Source: Monosiga brevicollis MX1 (lineage: Eukaryota > Opisthokonta > Choanoflagellata > Craspedida > Salpingoecidae). From it: DNA of 56,023 nt. The translations under genes and the position numbers were made by a program. Under the pieces are notes generated by a model. The model was not told where the DNA came from, made no database searches, and saw only the letters and a list, made by a program, of their open reading frames with translations. Positions 23,399 to 35,002 of the stretch are shown here, in pieces. The stretch spans positions 277,845-333,867 of the forward strand of contig NW_001865053.1 in NCBI RefSeq assembly GCF_000002865.3. The letters are read 5' to 3'. Numbering within the stretch: position 1 is the stretch's first letter; each line of letters starts with the position of its first letter.

Positions 23399-26300
23399 AT
23401 GCTCGACACCCCCGTCGCCGCCTTGGAGGTATGTCGAGAGGAACTGGTGCCGCCCGCTCCTACCAGGTGCATCTGTCCGCCCCTCTATCGTTGAAACTGC
23501 ACCTCACCGCGTGCATGTTCTAGGCGGCGATCCAACACTCGCTGGACTGGTTTCTTTACGACAATGCCTGCTTTCTTGCCGAACGCCTCTACTATGAAGG
23601 TGGGCAGATAGCCTCAGCTCGCAGCAGTACTTCTACGCAGGCTCTCGCTCACGCACGTGCCTTTGTCTTGGACTCTTTTTTATGTACAGCTGCCACGGAC
23701 AAAGCCACTCTGTTGCTTGGCAAATGCTACTTTCTATCTGGTTCGTGTGCGATTGATGCCATCCCATTGCGTTGCTCTGGCACGATGATGCAATCTGACT
23801 CGAGCTCCAATGTTCTCCACTCGTTTTCAGGTCAAGTGCGACGTGCCTATCAGGTGCTGAAAAAGTGCCCGCTGCCTGCTGCGCGCTATCTTTTTGCGCG
23901 ATGCTGCTTGGACATGCGACGGTAAGCCCACAACGACAACCTCCCTGCCATGTGTCAGCGCCCACCTCTTCACAGCCGCTGTGCTGCCCAGCTTTCAAGA
24001 GGGAGATCTGGCACTGATTGGCCTCGACATGGCAACGGAGCCCCAAAATCTATCTCGCTTCACTGGCCACAACGGCGCAGCTGAATGGTTGCATGGTTCG
24101 CTGCTTCTGCAAGCCAACCGCAAACGCGAAGCCACGCGCCTTCTGCGGTTCGTCCACATTCTCGGCAACGGACAACCTTGACATGTGCATCATCTTTTGC
24201 GCACTTTGCTAATCGTTTTGTGGCACCCGACTTGTTGCGATGGCCGCAGCAAGAGTTGGGAACAAAACGGCTACCTCTTCACCAGCTTCGATGCCATCTG
24301 CCAGCTGGGTAAGCTCGAGCTGCTGCGCCATGTCTTGCGTCCTCCATTGGAAAGATGTGTCCCGATCCGAAAGTTTATTTGACCAGGCGTGCACCTCAAT
24401 CGGCCCAGACGACAAACCTGTTGATGTTCAGCAAGGCTTTCAAGACCAGACCCTGGCAACGCGACTTGCATTGGCCAATGGCCAACCTCACATGCGGTGC
24501 GCCCCTGGTCTCTTCCTTGGTCTCCTCAGCACCACTGAGGTGCTGCTGCTGCTGCTGCGACCAGCCAAGCCTCATCACCCAACCTTTGTCGGGTCCTGTA
24601 GGCCAATGACATCATCAACGGCCGTGCCCTCAGTTACGCCGCGGCACAATACCGCCACCTTGCCCGTCGCCACCGCTGTCACGAGCGGTGCGTGAGCCGA
24701 ACTCACCATCAAGAGGCAGGATTGACTCCTCACCCTGCTGGTGCTTGGTATGCTTGAGCAGGGACACCAAAAATGCTGGATGAGAGCGCGGCTTCCCCGC
24801 CCCTGCAAGAATTGGACTTGTCAGGCATGCAATCTCTGCCACAAACTGCAAACGCTACCCCGGCTAGGTGAGGAGTCGCCTTCTTCTTTCCGCGTTATTT
24901 TCTGTATGAGCCCTGGTGTCTCACAACAAACGGGCACCCTGTAGCGCCTTTGTGGCTGGGCGAACACAAGTGGACCCGGTCTCGTCGCTTGGCCGCGTGA
25001 CCCCCTCCATGAGCGCCATGTCACCCCGTAGTCGTCGGGGTCGCACGCGCACGGCCCATGTGCGCCAGACCCTCTCTTTTGATTCGCCTGCGGAATCTCA
25101 GCCGTCAACCTTGGCCTCTGCTGCCAAAGCCAAGCCTGAGCCATCCCGCCTGAGAGCTTCATCAGCATCCACGGCTGCAGCATCGCCACTCGTGTCGTCA
25201 ATACCACCGGGACCCAACTTCGAGACTCCGCCCGCTGCTCTTTCAAACGAGCAGCAAACCCCAGGTGTGATATCTACGCAATTCTCTCTTCGCCCTGTCG
25301 CCTGTGAGAAAGCATGTCCATTTCGATCCCTAACCCCCGAATCCTATGCAGTGGAGGCCCAGCCTCCTCGTCGCAGCCAACGTATTGCGCGAAAAGAAGC
25401 AGGCGCCAAGCGTTCACATAATGTGGCCCATGGCGAGGTCGGGCACCTTCTCACGGCACCAGACTCTCCGGTTGAGGAGGGGGGCGTAGAGCAAACACCC
25501 GACGTTCAGCCCGCTCATCCTGCTCGTCCTGCTTTCCCGGAAAAGCAGGGAGGTAAGCTGTAGTGACGCCTTTCAATATTGCCACCACTACTGACTGTGA
25601 TTTCCATTGTCCAGGCCGTACCTTAAAACGACCGTGGGTACTGGTGGGTGACATCAACGACGAGATTTGCTGACCTTTGTTGCATTGTAATGTTCCGAGT
25701 AGTAGCCCGCCGCAAATTCAAGCCACGGGCCTCCAAATTGTCTTTCCAAACGCCCCAGGCCGATGCCAAGACCCCAGATGACTTGGACACGAGCGATGGT
25801 TTGGCCCAGGCTGACTTCACGACACCTGAATCAGCCGACCCCAATGAGCGCTGGACCGCCCCAGGAAGCCATGCCAGCACCCCAACGGCCGTGCATCCCA
25901 TAACCCGTCAGGCCCGAGAGGAAGGCTCATCTGACCCAGGGACCCCTGATCCGGAACCTGAGCATGCTTCAGAGAAACAGCAGGCACAAGATCACCAGCC
26001 GCGACCCGTGGACCTGACCTCCAGTCATGCCCTTGCGGTGCAAATTTTGCTGCCGGTGTACCGTGCCGTGGCGGCCATGGGGCATTACAACTGCCACTCC
26101 GCCATTGATGCCATCGAAACGCTACCGGTCAAGCATCAAAACTCGGGCTTTGTACAAGTTCTGCTTGGCCGCGCGTACATGGAGCTAGCCGACTACGACG
26201 CGGTATGTACTTTCATGTGTGTGCGCGCATATCGATCGTTCCAAGTGAAGAGACAAGGGACGCGAAGACTGCCACCACACATGTGAGACTTGCTATCCCG

Positions 26301-27800
26301 GCCATTCAACATGACTTTGGTTCATACATAGGCGGAACAGGCCTTTCGCAGCGCTCGGCGCTTTGAGAAGCATCGATTGAGTGGCCTCGAGGTGTGTTCA
26401 TGTTCCTGCTCTTCTGCCTCTGTACCGCTCTGCCCATTTTGTGTGTCAGTTTGTGTGTTGCTGCTCTGCCCGCCTAATCCCCGCTTTTCCTGTGATGCCG
26501 CTGTAGTACTACAGTACCGTGTTGTGGCACATGGCCAAGATTACAGACCTGGCCTATCTGGCCAATGAGGTCATGACCATTGACCCGAAACATGCCGTCT
26601 CCTGGTGTGTCGCTGGCAACTGTTTCAGTCTTCAAAAGGAGGCTGATCGTGCTTGCCAGTACTTTCAGCGCGCTGTGCAACTCGACCCTACGTTTGCCTA
26701 CGCCTATACTTTATTGGGCCATGAGTTCTCCGCCAACAACGATCACGAGCGGGTAAGCCTGACAAGCTGGCCTCGTCTGCTCGTGCCGACTGTGGCTGGA
26801 CTATGTTCTTGTCTCCTCAAATGGTGGTGTCATGTTTTTCTCACACTTTTACCTCACATGATGTTGGTTGGCGTGCTTGCGCGCATCAGGCCCAAGCGTG
26901 CTTTCGCCAGGCCCTGGCACAAAACCGCCGCCTATACAACGCCTGGTTTGGCTTGGGCATGCTGGCAGCCCGACAAGAGCGCTTGGTCGAGGCTGAGAAG
27001 CAACTCATCTTGGCAACTCGCATCAATCCTTCCAGGTTTGCAACCTACAAGCCTGTGCTCTCCCGTGCATCAATCAACATTCTTCTCACTCATACTGCTG
27101 CTTTTTCTGTCGCGTACGACTTGCACGATCTCAAATGGGGGTGAACCACAATTAGCCCAATTTTGCGTTGTCATCTTGGCAAGGTGTTGGGCATGCGTGG
27201 ACGCTTTGTGCTGGCTTTGCGTGTGCTCGACAAGGTACGAGGCTTGTGAATGCCCTTGGATTTGCTTTGCTTGTTCCTCCATCGTATTCGTCTTGACACA
27301 CGTGCACTCCGCTGCCTGGGGTAGGCTTATGAAATGGCACCCGAAAACCCATTGGTACGCTACACTCGTGCCAGCATGCTCATCAGCCTGAATCGATACC
27401 CGGAGGCGTTGACCGAGCTGGAGAAGCTTTTGGTTGATGCACCCAAAGAAAGCGTGGTCTATTTCATGCTGGGCAAGGTTCACGAACGGGTACGATCATG
27501 ATCATGCTGTAGCCACGAGCTCGTTCGACGCTCTCGCCGTGTTGGACCATCTGAAGAGCTCTCTAACGTTGCTTCTGCCGTTTTGACGCGTATGCGACTG
27601 GTTGTTTGACTGCTTGTCAGCTGGGCCATCCAGATCTGGCACAGTTGATGACTGCTTGGGGCATGGACTTGGATCCCCGGGCGCCCACGCTTACCTCGGC
27701 CATTGCTGATGCGAGTCAACTCGACGGAGGACCAGCCCCAAATATGGATGAAGAACTGGGTGAGCAGCTGGACGAACTGCTGCAGCAAGATCGAGACTAA
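23399..27800 (+). CDS. CDC27: CDC27/APC3, TPR subunit of the anaphase-promoting complex
   Basis: APC3 is a TPR scaffold of the APC/C ubiquitin ligase. Its C-terminal TPR superhelix binds the IR tail of CDC20/CDH1 and drives mitotic exit. The N-terminal exons match closely: ALEAAIQHSLDWFLYDNA and FLAERLYYE, then LLLGKCYFLSGQVRRAYQVL, ARYLFARCCLDMRR, GYLFTSFDAICQLG. The middle (about 24400-26000) is a Ser/Pro/Ala-rich linker with a basic RRSQRIARKEAG patch, as in other CDC27 proteins. The C-terminal TPRs follow: YNCHSAIDAIETLP, QVLLGRAYMELADY, YYSTVLWHMAKITDLAYL, SWCVAGNCFSLQKEADRACQ, AYAYTLLGHEFS, YNAWFGLGMLAARQE, HLGKVLGMRGRFVLAL, ENPLVRYTRASMLISLNRY and ESVVYFMLGKVHERLGH. The tail is acidic and ends LQQDRD. 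Start and stop are clear. CDK phosphorylation of the linker is known in the family, and SP/TP pairs are present. Confidence 0.93.
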
Positions 27801-27933
27801 GAAAGTGAAACCTCACGTCATCGGCCATGGGGCTCTCATTGGCGCCTTCTGGGCTGTGCCCACTCGAGAAAAGAGTGAGAGAAAATTGATTTGACCCATG
27901 TCGAAATTGACAACCCCGAACAACATCGCGAAC

Positions 27934-29823
27934 TCATCGCACAAGAGAAGCAAGCACACGGCGCGGCCCATCAAAGTCACGGCGTGCATGCATCACGAGA
28001 TAGTTGTCCAGCAGAGCCACATCTTGGGCCTGCCAATTGAGCTCCACGGCCGTATCGTCACAGCACCTCTTGGCAAACAGCAAAGCCTGGTACGGTGTTG
28101 AGGCAAAACGAACCAAAATGTGAGGCGTGCGGAGGTTCAAGACACGCCGCTTGAACTCGTGAAGCGCACCTCAACGTCCATGGGTGTGTCGTCACCGAAT
28201 GTCATATACTTGGACAGCATCTTGAGGACATCGGCATCGCTGCTGCTACCAGAGTTGGCGCTAAACTCGGTGGCGTTGGCAATCTGCGCTACCAGTTGAT
28301 TGAAAAAGACCTGCCCAAAGCACGAGCATCAGGAAACTTGGCGTGCCCGACAAAATATAGATTGGTAACAGCACCGTCAAAAAAAGTCACATCCAATATC
28401 CGAAGAACGTGGAGTGTCTCACCTTGCGGTCCGTTCCAGGGGCGATCCGGACGGCAGAGAGCTTAGGTGAGGTCGTCTTGAGGACTTCATTCTCTTGCCA
28501 CTCCCAAGAATAGCCCAACTCTTGCATCCGCTTCTCCTGTAAGGGCAGGAAGGATGATGAGAACTCGGAGCGAGGCCCTGTATCTGCATCAAAAGAGGCA
28601 GGAAAGGATGATGATCGTGTGCAAAGTAACGAACCACGGCGTCCTTGCTCTCGCAACCAAAAAAGGACTTCCAGCTTCGACCGGCACCCTGCAATGCGCC
28701 GCAGCAATACCGCGATATCCAGGTGGACGTGGGATCAGGGATGGATGGAGGAGGGCAAAAGGAAAGGGTGGGTGGAAGGGTGATGACAGGGGGAAACTCG
28801 GCTCATCTCACCTTGGTTGGGTCGGCGACGGCTGCCATGAAAGCTGTGTATTTCACGCCCTTGGCTTCGAGATCAGCCACAAATTGCGGGTGCTTGGCTT
28901 CGAGTCGGCGCAGAACCTAGACACAGTGCGTTTAGTCTGGTCAGTGATGTTAAAAGAGTTGTCCGATCATGGACATATCAACGACAGCGCCGAAATCAAC
29001 CTCGTCTGAAGGACAAATGGCCGTGCCGCCGCCGCGGGTGGCGGGCCGTTCGCAGAAGAAGAACAGTTTGGAAGGCCAGTGTGGCGTCTGGGCCTGCTCG
29101 TGGTGGAAGACCTGGAGGGCTGATCGTGAGCACGTATCGCTAGACCAAGGCGATCCATGTCAGCCTGACGTGCAAGGAGGATTGGGCATTCTGTCTTACC
29201 TGACCACCCTTCTTTCCTTCATTGGTCGTGCACACACGTCCAGTAACGTCGACGCGAACGGCAAAGGAGAGTGACTCTTCGTACGGCAAGTCCTCGTACC
29301 TGCATCGGGAATCGACGAGGAAGTGATGGGTGAGGACGGTCACAACCGCACCAGCAACCGCACGAAACCCTTGACTGAGCCAAGCACCGACTCACCCCTT
29401 GAAGCTCTTGACAAAGGCATCAAAATCTTCGGCCGTCTTGAGCGGAAAATCACGAAACAGCACTGCTCCGTGCTCCCTGCCAACAGCACGATGACATCAG
29501 ACCCAGTGGCATGGCCGCGCGGGTGGGACCAAACACGATAACCAGAAAGAGAGTGCGGTTGGTGGGGACAGATCAGCCAGTGGTTCGTACTTGAGAAGCG
29601 CTTCGATGGCATCTTGATGATCAGCAAGCCAGCTGCAGGCCGTGGCGGCCGTGACGGAGCGATCTGAGTTGTCTGAGGCCGAGCAGCGCACAATAGCTGG
29701 CACAGCTCGCTTGTCAAACACGCGCTGATCGGGCGGCGCCAGCTGCACCACGGTACCGAGCTGACCAATGGTCACCCCGCTCGCTGTCTGGCCCTCGCTC
29801 GTCTTGGCAACTTTGGCAGCCAT
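27934..29823 (-). CDS. TauD/TfdA-type Fe(II)/2-oxoglutarate dioxygenase (clavaminate synthase-like)
   Basis: The enzyme should use Fe(II), O2 and 2-oxoglutarate to hydroxylate or oxidise a small acid substrate. The start at 29823 opens MAAKVAKTSEGQTASG. After WLADHQDAIEALLK come EHGAVLFRDFPLKTAEDFDA, then PYEESLSFAVRVDVTGRV and TTNEGKKGGQ. The first two iron ligands lie in FHHEQAQTPHWPSKL, followed by FFFCERPA and GGGTAICPSDEV. Further on are ELGYSWEWQENEVL and KTTSPKLSAVRI. The C-terminal part has VFFNQLVAQI, TFGDDTPMD, then WQAQDVALLDNYLVMHAR, with the distal His and the 2-oxoglutarate-binding Arg in GPRRVLASL. The pattern is closest to the plant and fungal clavaminate synthase-like proteins of unknown substrate. 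All iron and co-substrate residues appear intact. CDC27 ends 133 bp away on the opposite strand. Confidence 0.86.
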
Positions 29824-30336
29824 CTTGATCCGTCTAGCAATCTAAGTAGCCACACATGGGTAGCCATCAAAACATCACTGAGCCCACACACGCGCAAACT
29901 CGTCAACACGTTCCCCTGCACCATCCTCCTGGCACCTTTGCAATGTGCTCTGGTGACCACGGCGCCCATGAAGCATCGCTGACACACACACACACACACC
30001 TTCACGTTGAAAAATAATGAAGATAGGTTGTTGCGGTAGATTGTAGAGTTCTTGTAGTAAATTTCGTAATATTAAGCGGTTCATAACGTTGAATGAAAAC
30101 TTAAAGTTGTCGGAGATGTTGTTGTTTCTGTCGAGATATCACCCAACAGCTTTGCCATTGTTGTCGTCGCCGCCGTCGCGACCAGCACCAGCACCCAGCG
30201 ACGACATCGAATAGAACTGCTCACCCCGCTGTGGCTGCCTCACGGAAGGAGAGACCACGAATAGCAGGACTGCGAGGCTCATACCGATACATAGCAGCGG
30301 TTGGGTGCGCGGCAAGGCGTACCTACCTGCGACATC
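29824..30336. promoter_or_regulatory. Divergent intergenic region between dioxygenase and FG-GAP genes
   Basis: A 513-bp gap between outward-facing starts, with a (CA)9 run at 29982-29999 and a relatively AT-rich middle (30005-30130). No coding exon is supported. Confidence 0.5.
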
Positions 30337-31638
30337 ATGTGGTGGATGCGTCGGGCGCCTGGGGGTCAGCTGCTGTTGGGCGTGGCGCTCCTTGCCCTGT
30401 CTGCTGGCGGAGAGGACCAAGATTCGACTGCTGCGGATATTTTCGTGGCCCAGGATGGAACACTCCACATTAATAGCACGGGGCGCGTGCTGCTCAATGG
30501 CGTGGACATTATGGCTGAGCTGAGTAACCTGCGCGCCTTTTTTGACGAGCACCCAAGCGTCACGTGGCAGAAACCCGAACAGAACATCCTGGGAAGGTTC
30601 GATGGGGGCGTGCGCTGGGTCGCGACGGGTGATTTGGATGAAGATGGCTTTCCAGACGTTTTGTATGTTGTGCTCGAATCACGCACCGCTTATTGGCGCC
30701 GCAACTTGGGAGATGAAACCTTTGCTGCGCCGGTGCCCATGAATGACCCCAGCACCCCAGTCCTGACCCTTCACGTGTCAGACCTGGATGCTGATGGACA
30801 CCTGGATGTACTTGGCACCGGCATTGCTAACAACACTGTGCTGTGGTTCCGCAATCAGGGCAACGGCACCCTCGCTGCTGGAACCGTGATAGCTTCGACT
30901 GCCGGAGGCATTCATTTGGCAACGGCTGACCTGAATGGCGATGGTCACCTGGACATTATTCAAGCCACTTATAGGACTCGAGTCCTTAACGTTTTTCTGA
31001 GCAAGGGGCAGGCTGGCTCGTTCGATGCGCCACGCATGCTTTCCGGCTCCGGTTCGTGTGCGGCGCTCTGGGCAGCAGATTTGGATGAAGATGAGCACGT
31101 GGACCTGTTGACGGGAGATTTCGACGGAACGGCCTTGGTTTGGTTTCGAAATCTCGGCAATGGCACATTTGCTCCACCGCAGTTGATCTCCAATTCTTGC
31201 GGCGCCGTTGCCTCGGCCGTGGCTGTTGACCTGGATGCCGATGGGTCTGTGGATGTGCTGTGTGCCAGCTACTCAAACGGGACAATTTTGTGGTACCGTG
31301 GTCTCGGTGGTGGGCGATTTTCCGAGCCGCTTCTCATCTCAGACGTGCTTGTGCAGCCCACCAACATTCAGGTCGCTGATATGGACAAGGACGGGCGGCT
31401 TGATTTGCTCGCAACAAGTTCGACCAACGATACCATTGTGTGGTATCGGCAAACAAATGTCGGCGCTTTTTCTCAGGCAATCTCGATTTCCGACGCAGGG
31501 GACCGAGTCTTCACCCTCGCTGTGGCAGATTTGCGGGCCACTGGCAATTTGGATGTGCTGAGTGCCAGTTTCAACGACGGCAAGGTGGCCTGGTACCGCA
31601 ATCAAGGCGACTGGGCGTGGCGCGCCCGTTTTTACTAG
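30337..31638 (+). CDS. Secreted FG-GAP/VCBS seven-repeat beta-propeller protein
   Basis: A single uninterrupted exon encodes about 434 residues. The start MWWMRRAPGGQ is followed by a hydrophobic core (LLLGVALLALSAGG) that reads as a signal peptide. The body holds seven FG-GAP/VCBS blades, each marked by a calcium-loop motif: DLDEDGFPDVL, DLDADGHLDVL, DLNGDGHLDII, DLDEDEHVDLL, DLDADGSVDVL, DMDKDGRLDLL and a degenerate DLRATGNLDVL. Each is followed by VLWFRNQGNG-like or VWYR-like strands. Seven units would close one integrin-alpha-type propeller. There is no membrane span or other domain, so it is probably a secreted adhesion or binding protein. N-glycosylation sequons (NNT, NGT) recur between blades. 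Being intronless here is unusual and allows either retroposition or acquisition from bacteria. Confidence 0.85.
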   Translation: MWWMRRAPGGQLLLGVALLALSAGGEDQDSTAADIFVAQDGTLHINSTGRVLLNGVDIMAELSNLRAFFDEHPSVTWQKPEQNILGRFDGGVRWVATGDLDEDGFPDVLYVVLESRTAYWRRNLGDETFAAPVPMNDPSTPVLTLHVSDLDADGHLDVLGTGIANNTVLWFRNQGNGTLAAGTVIASTAGGIHLATADLNGDGHLDIIQATYRTRVLNVFLSKGQAGSFDAPRMLSGSGSCAALWAADLDEDEHVDLLTGDFDGTALVWFRNLGNGTFAPPQLISNSCGAVASAVAVDLDADGSVDVLCASYSNGTILWYRGLGGGRFSEPLLISDVLVQPTNIQVADMDKDGRLDLLATSSTNDTIVWYRQTNVGAFSQAISISDAGDRVFTLAVADLRATGNLDVLSASFNDGKVAWYRNQGDWAWRARFY

Positions 31639-32314
31639 AAACAAGATTGCATGATCAAGCTTGTTGATAATATTTTGCGCCAATCGTGGTTTAAGACGAC
31701 GCCAGAGAACTCTACCGAGAACCGCATGTTAATGGAATTGAAGAAGATGTTCAAACTCAGATGTTCAAACTCAGAGCCAAGTGGATGCAGTGCTTGACTG
31801 GATAAGGCCAACAATGGAGGGCTATGAATGTGTCATAGACGGCTGGCGCGGTGTGGTGCGTCCCGCGTTTTGGTTTGCTTTGGTGTGCGACTGTGAGACC
31901 AAGGAGAACGTGTTGGGGGCAAAAGCGAGGGTTAGGAGGGGTTACCCTTAGGAAGGAGGTGAGGCGAGGCGTCTGCGCATGGCAGTGCGCTGTACACAAA
32001 CCCAACAATTTATTTGCTACGATAATGGAGTGGACACTGCCCGCTTCTCGTCGTTGCAAACCGTCTGCGCTTATCATGATAAGATTGAGGATGAAACATG
32101 TTCCCCGAAGTGCCGAGACGCTGCAAGCACTGACGACAGCTGCCCGGATCTTCCATCCTGGTCCTGTGGTGTATCAAGAACCTGTGTAGTGTATGAATCC
32201 ACGCGCGACACACCCCATTAAAAAAAAAAAAAATTACGACGAAATTCAACCAAAAAGAAAGAAAAAAGAAAGAAAAATTGTCATACTTTTTGTGGATCAG
32301 AGAGAGACAACAAG
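31639..32314. other. Intergenic region between FG-GAP and MYND genes
   Basis: A 676-bp gap holding the FG-GAP 3' end and the MYND-gene promoter. It includes an A-rich run (32221-32276) just before the MYND-protein start. Short frames here, one Cys-rich (31979-32221), have no splice or family support. Confidence 0.45.
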
Positions 32315-34808
32315 ATGGTGCCGCCGCAGTCGCCGTCGTCGCCGAGGTCCCGGGCTGGCACGCCGACATGGGAGGAGTTACAGGAGGAGTGTGCGCTCGC
32401 GTCGGCGGTAGCAGCTAGCATGCAGTCCTCTGGACTGATCCAACCATCATCGATTGAGCATGCACCGAGTGCCGAATCCGAGCATCAACGTGCCGCGCTC
32501 GAGACAAGCAGTGGGCGCTCGACACCGGATTTGGCCGACCTGTTGCGCGAGGCAGAGCTCGAGGATCGACTGCGCGCAGCAGCCGACGTGCACGTTGATC
32601 TCGAGGGGCGTCCGAAGCCCTTGCCTGCTGTACCAGACACACGACCCCGATTAAGTGCCGACGAACTCGAGCACGGGGGCGCTCGCGCCGATGGCGCTGG
32701 GTTTGTCGTGGAATCTACCGCTGCACGGTTCTGGGCACTGGACGAAGCCCTTCTGAATGTATTGCAGCATCATGTGGAACGTGTGCAGGCTAGTGATGCT
32801 GTCTCGGCCGCCCCGGTGGAGCAAAACCCCACAGCACCCGAGGTTCCGAGGTCGACACAGCACAAGGCCATTCTGTTGCAGTTGGGCGATGCGCTCGACA
32901 TGGGAATCATCCCCGATGGTCAAGTACAACTCGCTGCCAGCGACATTGGCAACACGCTCTTGCGCCCGGGAGACATGCCCTCGAGTTTCACGGTCAGTAG
33001 ACGCTGGGTTCTCGTTTGATGTTGTGCGCTACACGACTGCCAACCTCACTCACTTGCCGCGCTGCAGCTGCACAATCCTCTGCTGCGCCTCGGGGCCAAA
33101 AACATGTTTGCAGTGCCCAAACCCGAGCCCGCGTCTGCCAGGGATACGCCACACGAAGAAGAGCCGACTGCATTGGTGGACACAAGCCGCCCCTTCTGTG
33201 GGCTAGTTCTGGAATGGAGTCAGACACTGGGCGATTTTCTGGACGACCACCACACACTGGCCTATCTAAGGTTTGTCTCTAGCTGTTCGGGACGTGCTGA
33301 AAACATCCACGCCCTCATCAACGTCAATTGTACCATTTGCAGTGCCCATTGGTATCTCTTTGAGAACAGCAAGGGAGCAACCACGTACGCACAGCGTGCG
33401 TGGCGCTACCTATCGGAGAACGCGCTGCCTTTTATTGGTGGGTGTCGTGATGCACACACACACACACAACTGCTCAGAGAGCCAACCATCATGCACATCG
33501 CTTCGCTTGCGCGCCCGAGCTGGCAGAGCTGACCTGGACTGACCCGGTTCATTGGTTTGCTTTCTCTGTAAAGACTCTGATCACGAGGTTACAGCATCAC
33601 AGTTGTATACATTTCGCCGCTTACCGCGCGTGGCATCCGACGATACCACCTGGCAGATATACGCATGTAAGCAAAACTTTTTTCTACATGTACTGTTTGA
33701 AAGAAAAAAAGTGCTTTGACACTCACTGCCGCTGCTGGAAATGGGGTGGTGCGGCATCGCCTGTTGGCAGCGCGTGGAGACTTGCCCTTGTTTGAAGACA
33801 ACTACACCTGTGGTCAACTCGTTGTGGTCGTCATTCCTGTTCAGCGCCTCGTTATCAAAGTGGTCTTCGCCACCAAAACAGATCGCGAGGTTGGTCCGTT
33901 TTATCCTGGCATGCCTCATGTGCGCTCTGTGAATGAAAGAAGCGCATGTCCGCGCGTACGTGTAAAGGCGAGGTGGCGAGAAGATGCTGGATGTGCCGGC
34001 CAGACTCATGTGTGTTATTGTGCTTGGCCTGTGAATGCTGACCTTTCCGTATGCCAAACGCTTCATCTTCGCGTCATGTAGGCAGATTTTGTGGAAATTG
34101 AGCAGCTGGGCCTTTTGCTGGAAGAACGTGCTAGGTTGGCTGAGCGTGAACCGCGTTGTCCCGAGGGCGCGCTCTGCTCTCCAACGAGTGTGCACAGACG
34201 CTGTGGCTCACGTTTTTTTCTGCAGGCGTTGGCAGGAGCGCGTTTCGGTGCCTTTGGCACTTGAAGCCATGCCCTTACATCTGCAGTTGTTCCGCCAACA
34301 GCTTTTTGGTCCGTCGTTGCGCACCACTCCCTGCGTTGTGCTTGTCAGCTTCGCTCACACGCAATCCATGATCGGGCGCCGTGCAGAGGCATGGCAGGAA
34401 GCAAGTGCAACGGCTTTGGCAGACTTTCAGCCGCATCGCAATCTTCCCATGGACACATGCTTTGTATGTGGTCAACCCCAGGCACATCTGTGCAGCGGTT
34501 GTCGCAGCGTCGCTTGTAAGTCAGCGCGGGTCGCCTTGGCCGAGAAATGCAAACGAGAATCCGTTTGCTGAAATCTGTCGATTTCTTCAAGTCATCTCAT
34601 CGTTTCCCGGCTAGACTGCCAGCGTCTGTGTCAAAAGCGCGATTGGTCGCGGCACAAGCACGTCTGTACCCGCGAGTTTCAACGCATCCAGCTCGAGGAG
34701 CAGCATTATTATCGAGCTCGTGTTCCAGAACCCACCCCGTCCTCAACAGGCGAGACAGAAGATGAAGAAGCAGAGGACCAATCTCGGGGTAACAGCACGA
34801 CAGCTTGA
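32315..34808 (+). CDS. Protein with C-terminal MYND zinc finger, function unknown
   Basis: The first exon (32315 to about 32992) is acidic and low in recognisable structure; its start TWEELQEECALASAVAASM is helical. Later exons read LHNPLLRLGAKNMFAVPKP, CGLVLEWSQTLGDFLDDH, HWYLFENSKGATTYAQRAWR, SQLYTFRRLPRVASDDTTW and GQLVVVVIPVQRLVIKVVFA. They are followed by an E/R-rich helix (QLGLLLEERARLAERE) and LALEAMPLHLQLFRQQL. The last two exons form a MYND finger: CFVCGQPQAHLCSGC, then CRSVAYCQRLCQKRDWSRH ending KHVC, with the splice falling inside it. The tail is acidic. MYND fingers bind Pro-rich peptides or serve in lysine methyltransferases, but no SET domain is present. I do not recognise the middle part. 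Start and stop are supported by the splice chain. Confidence 0.62.
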
Positions 34809-35002
34809 TGCGTTATGTTCATCGCCCCTCAAGCCGCGCTCGGCGAGCCCGCTGTCTGCGACAACGGGCTTGCACGCCCCTGCTGAAAGCTCTTCCCTTT
34901 AGACCATAATTGACCCCCAAACTCAAATTGCTTGCATGCATGCGAACCCCTTTCCACTCTCATTTTGAGGATTAAAACGAAAATCGACGAAATAGCGCCG
35001 GT

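Noticed and set aside
31979-32221. Cys-rich short plus-strand frame
   Set aside because: No signal peptide, splice partner or family resemblance; composition is plausible by chance in a 676-bp gap.
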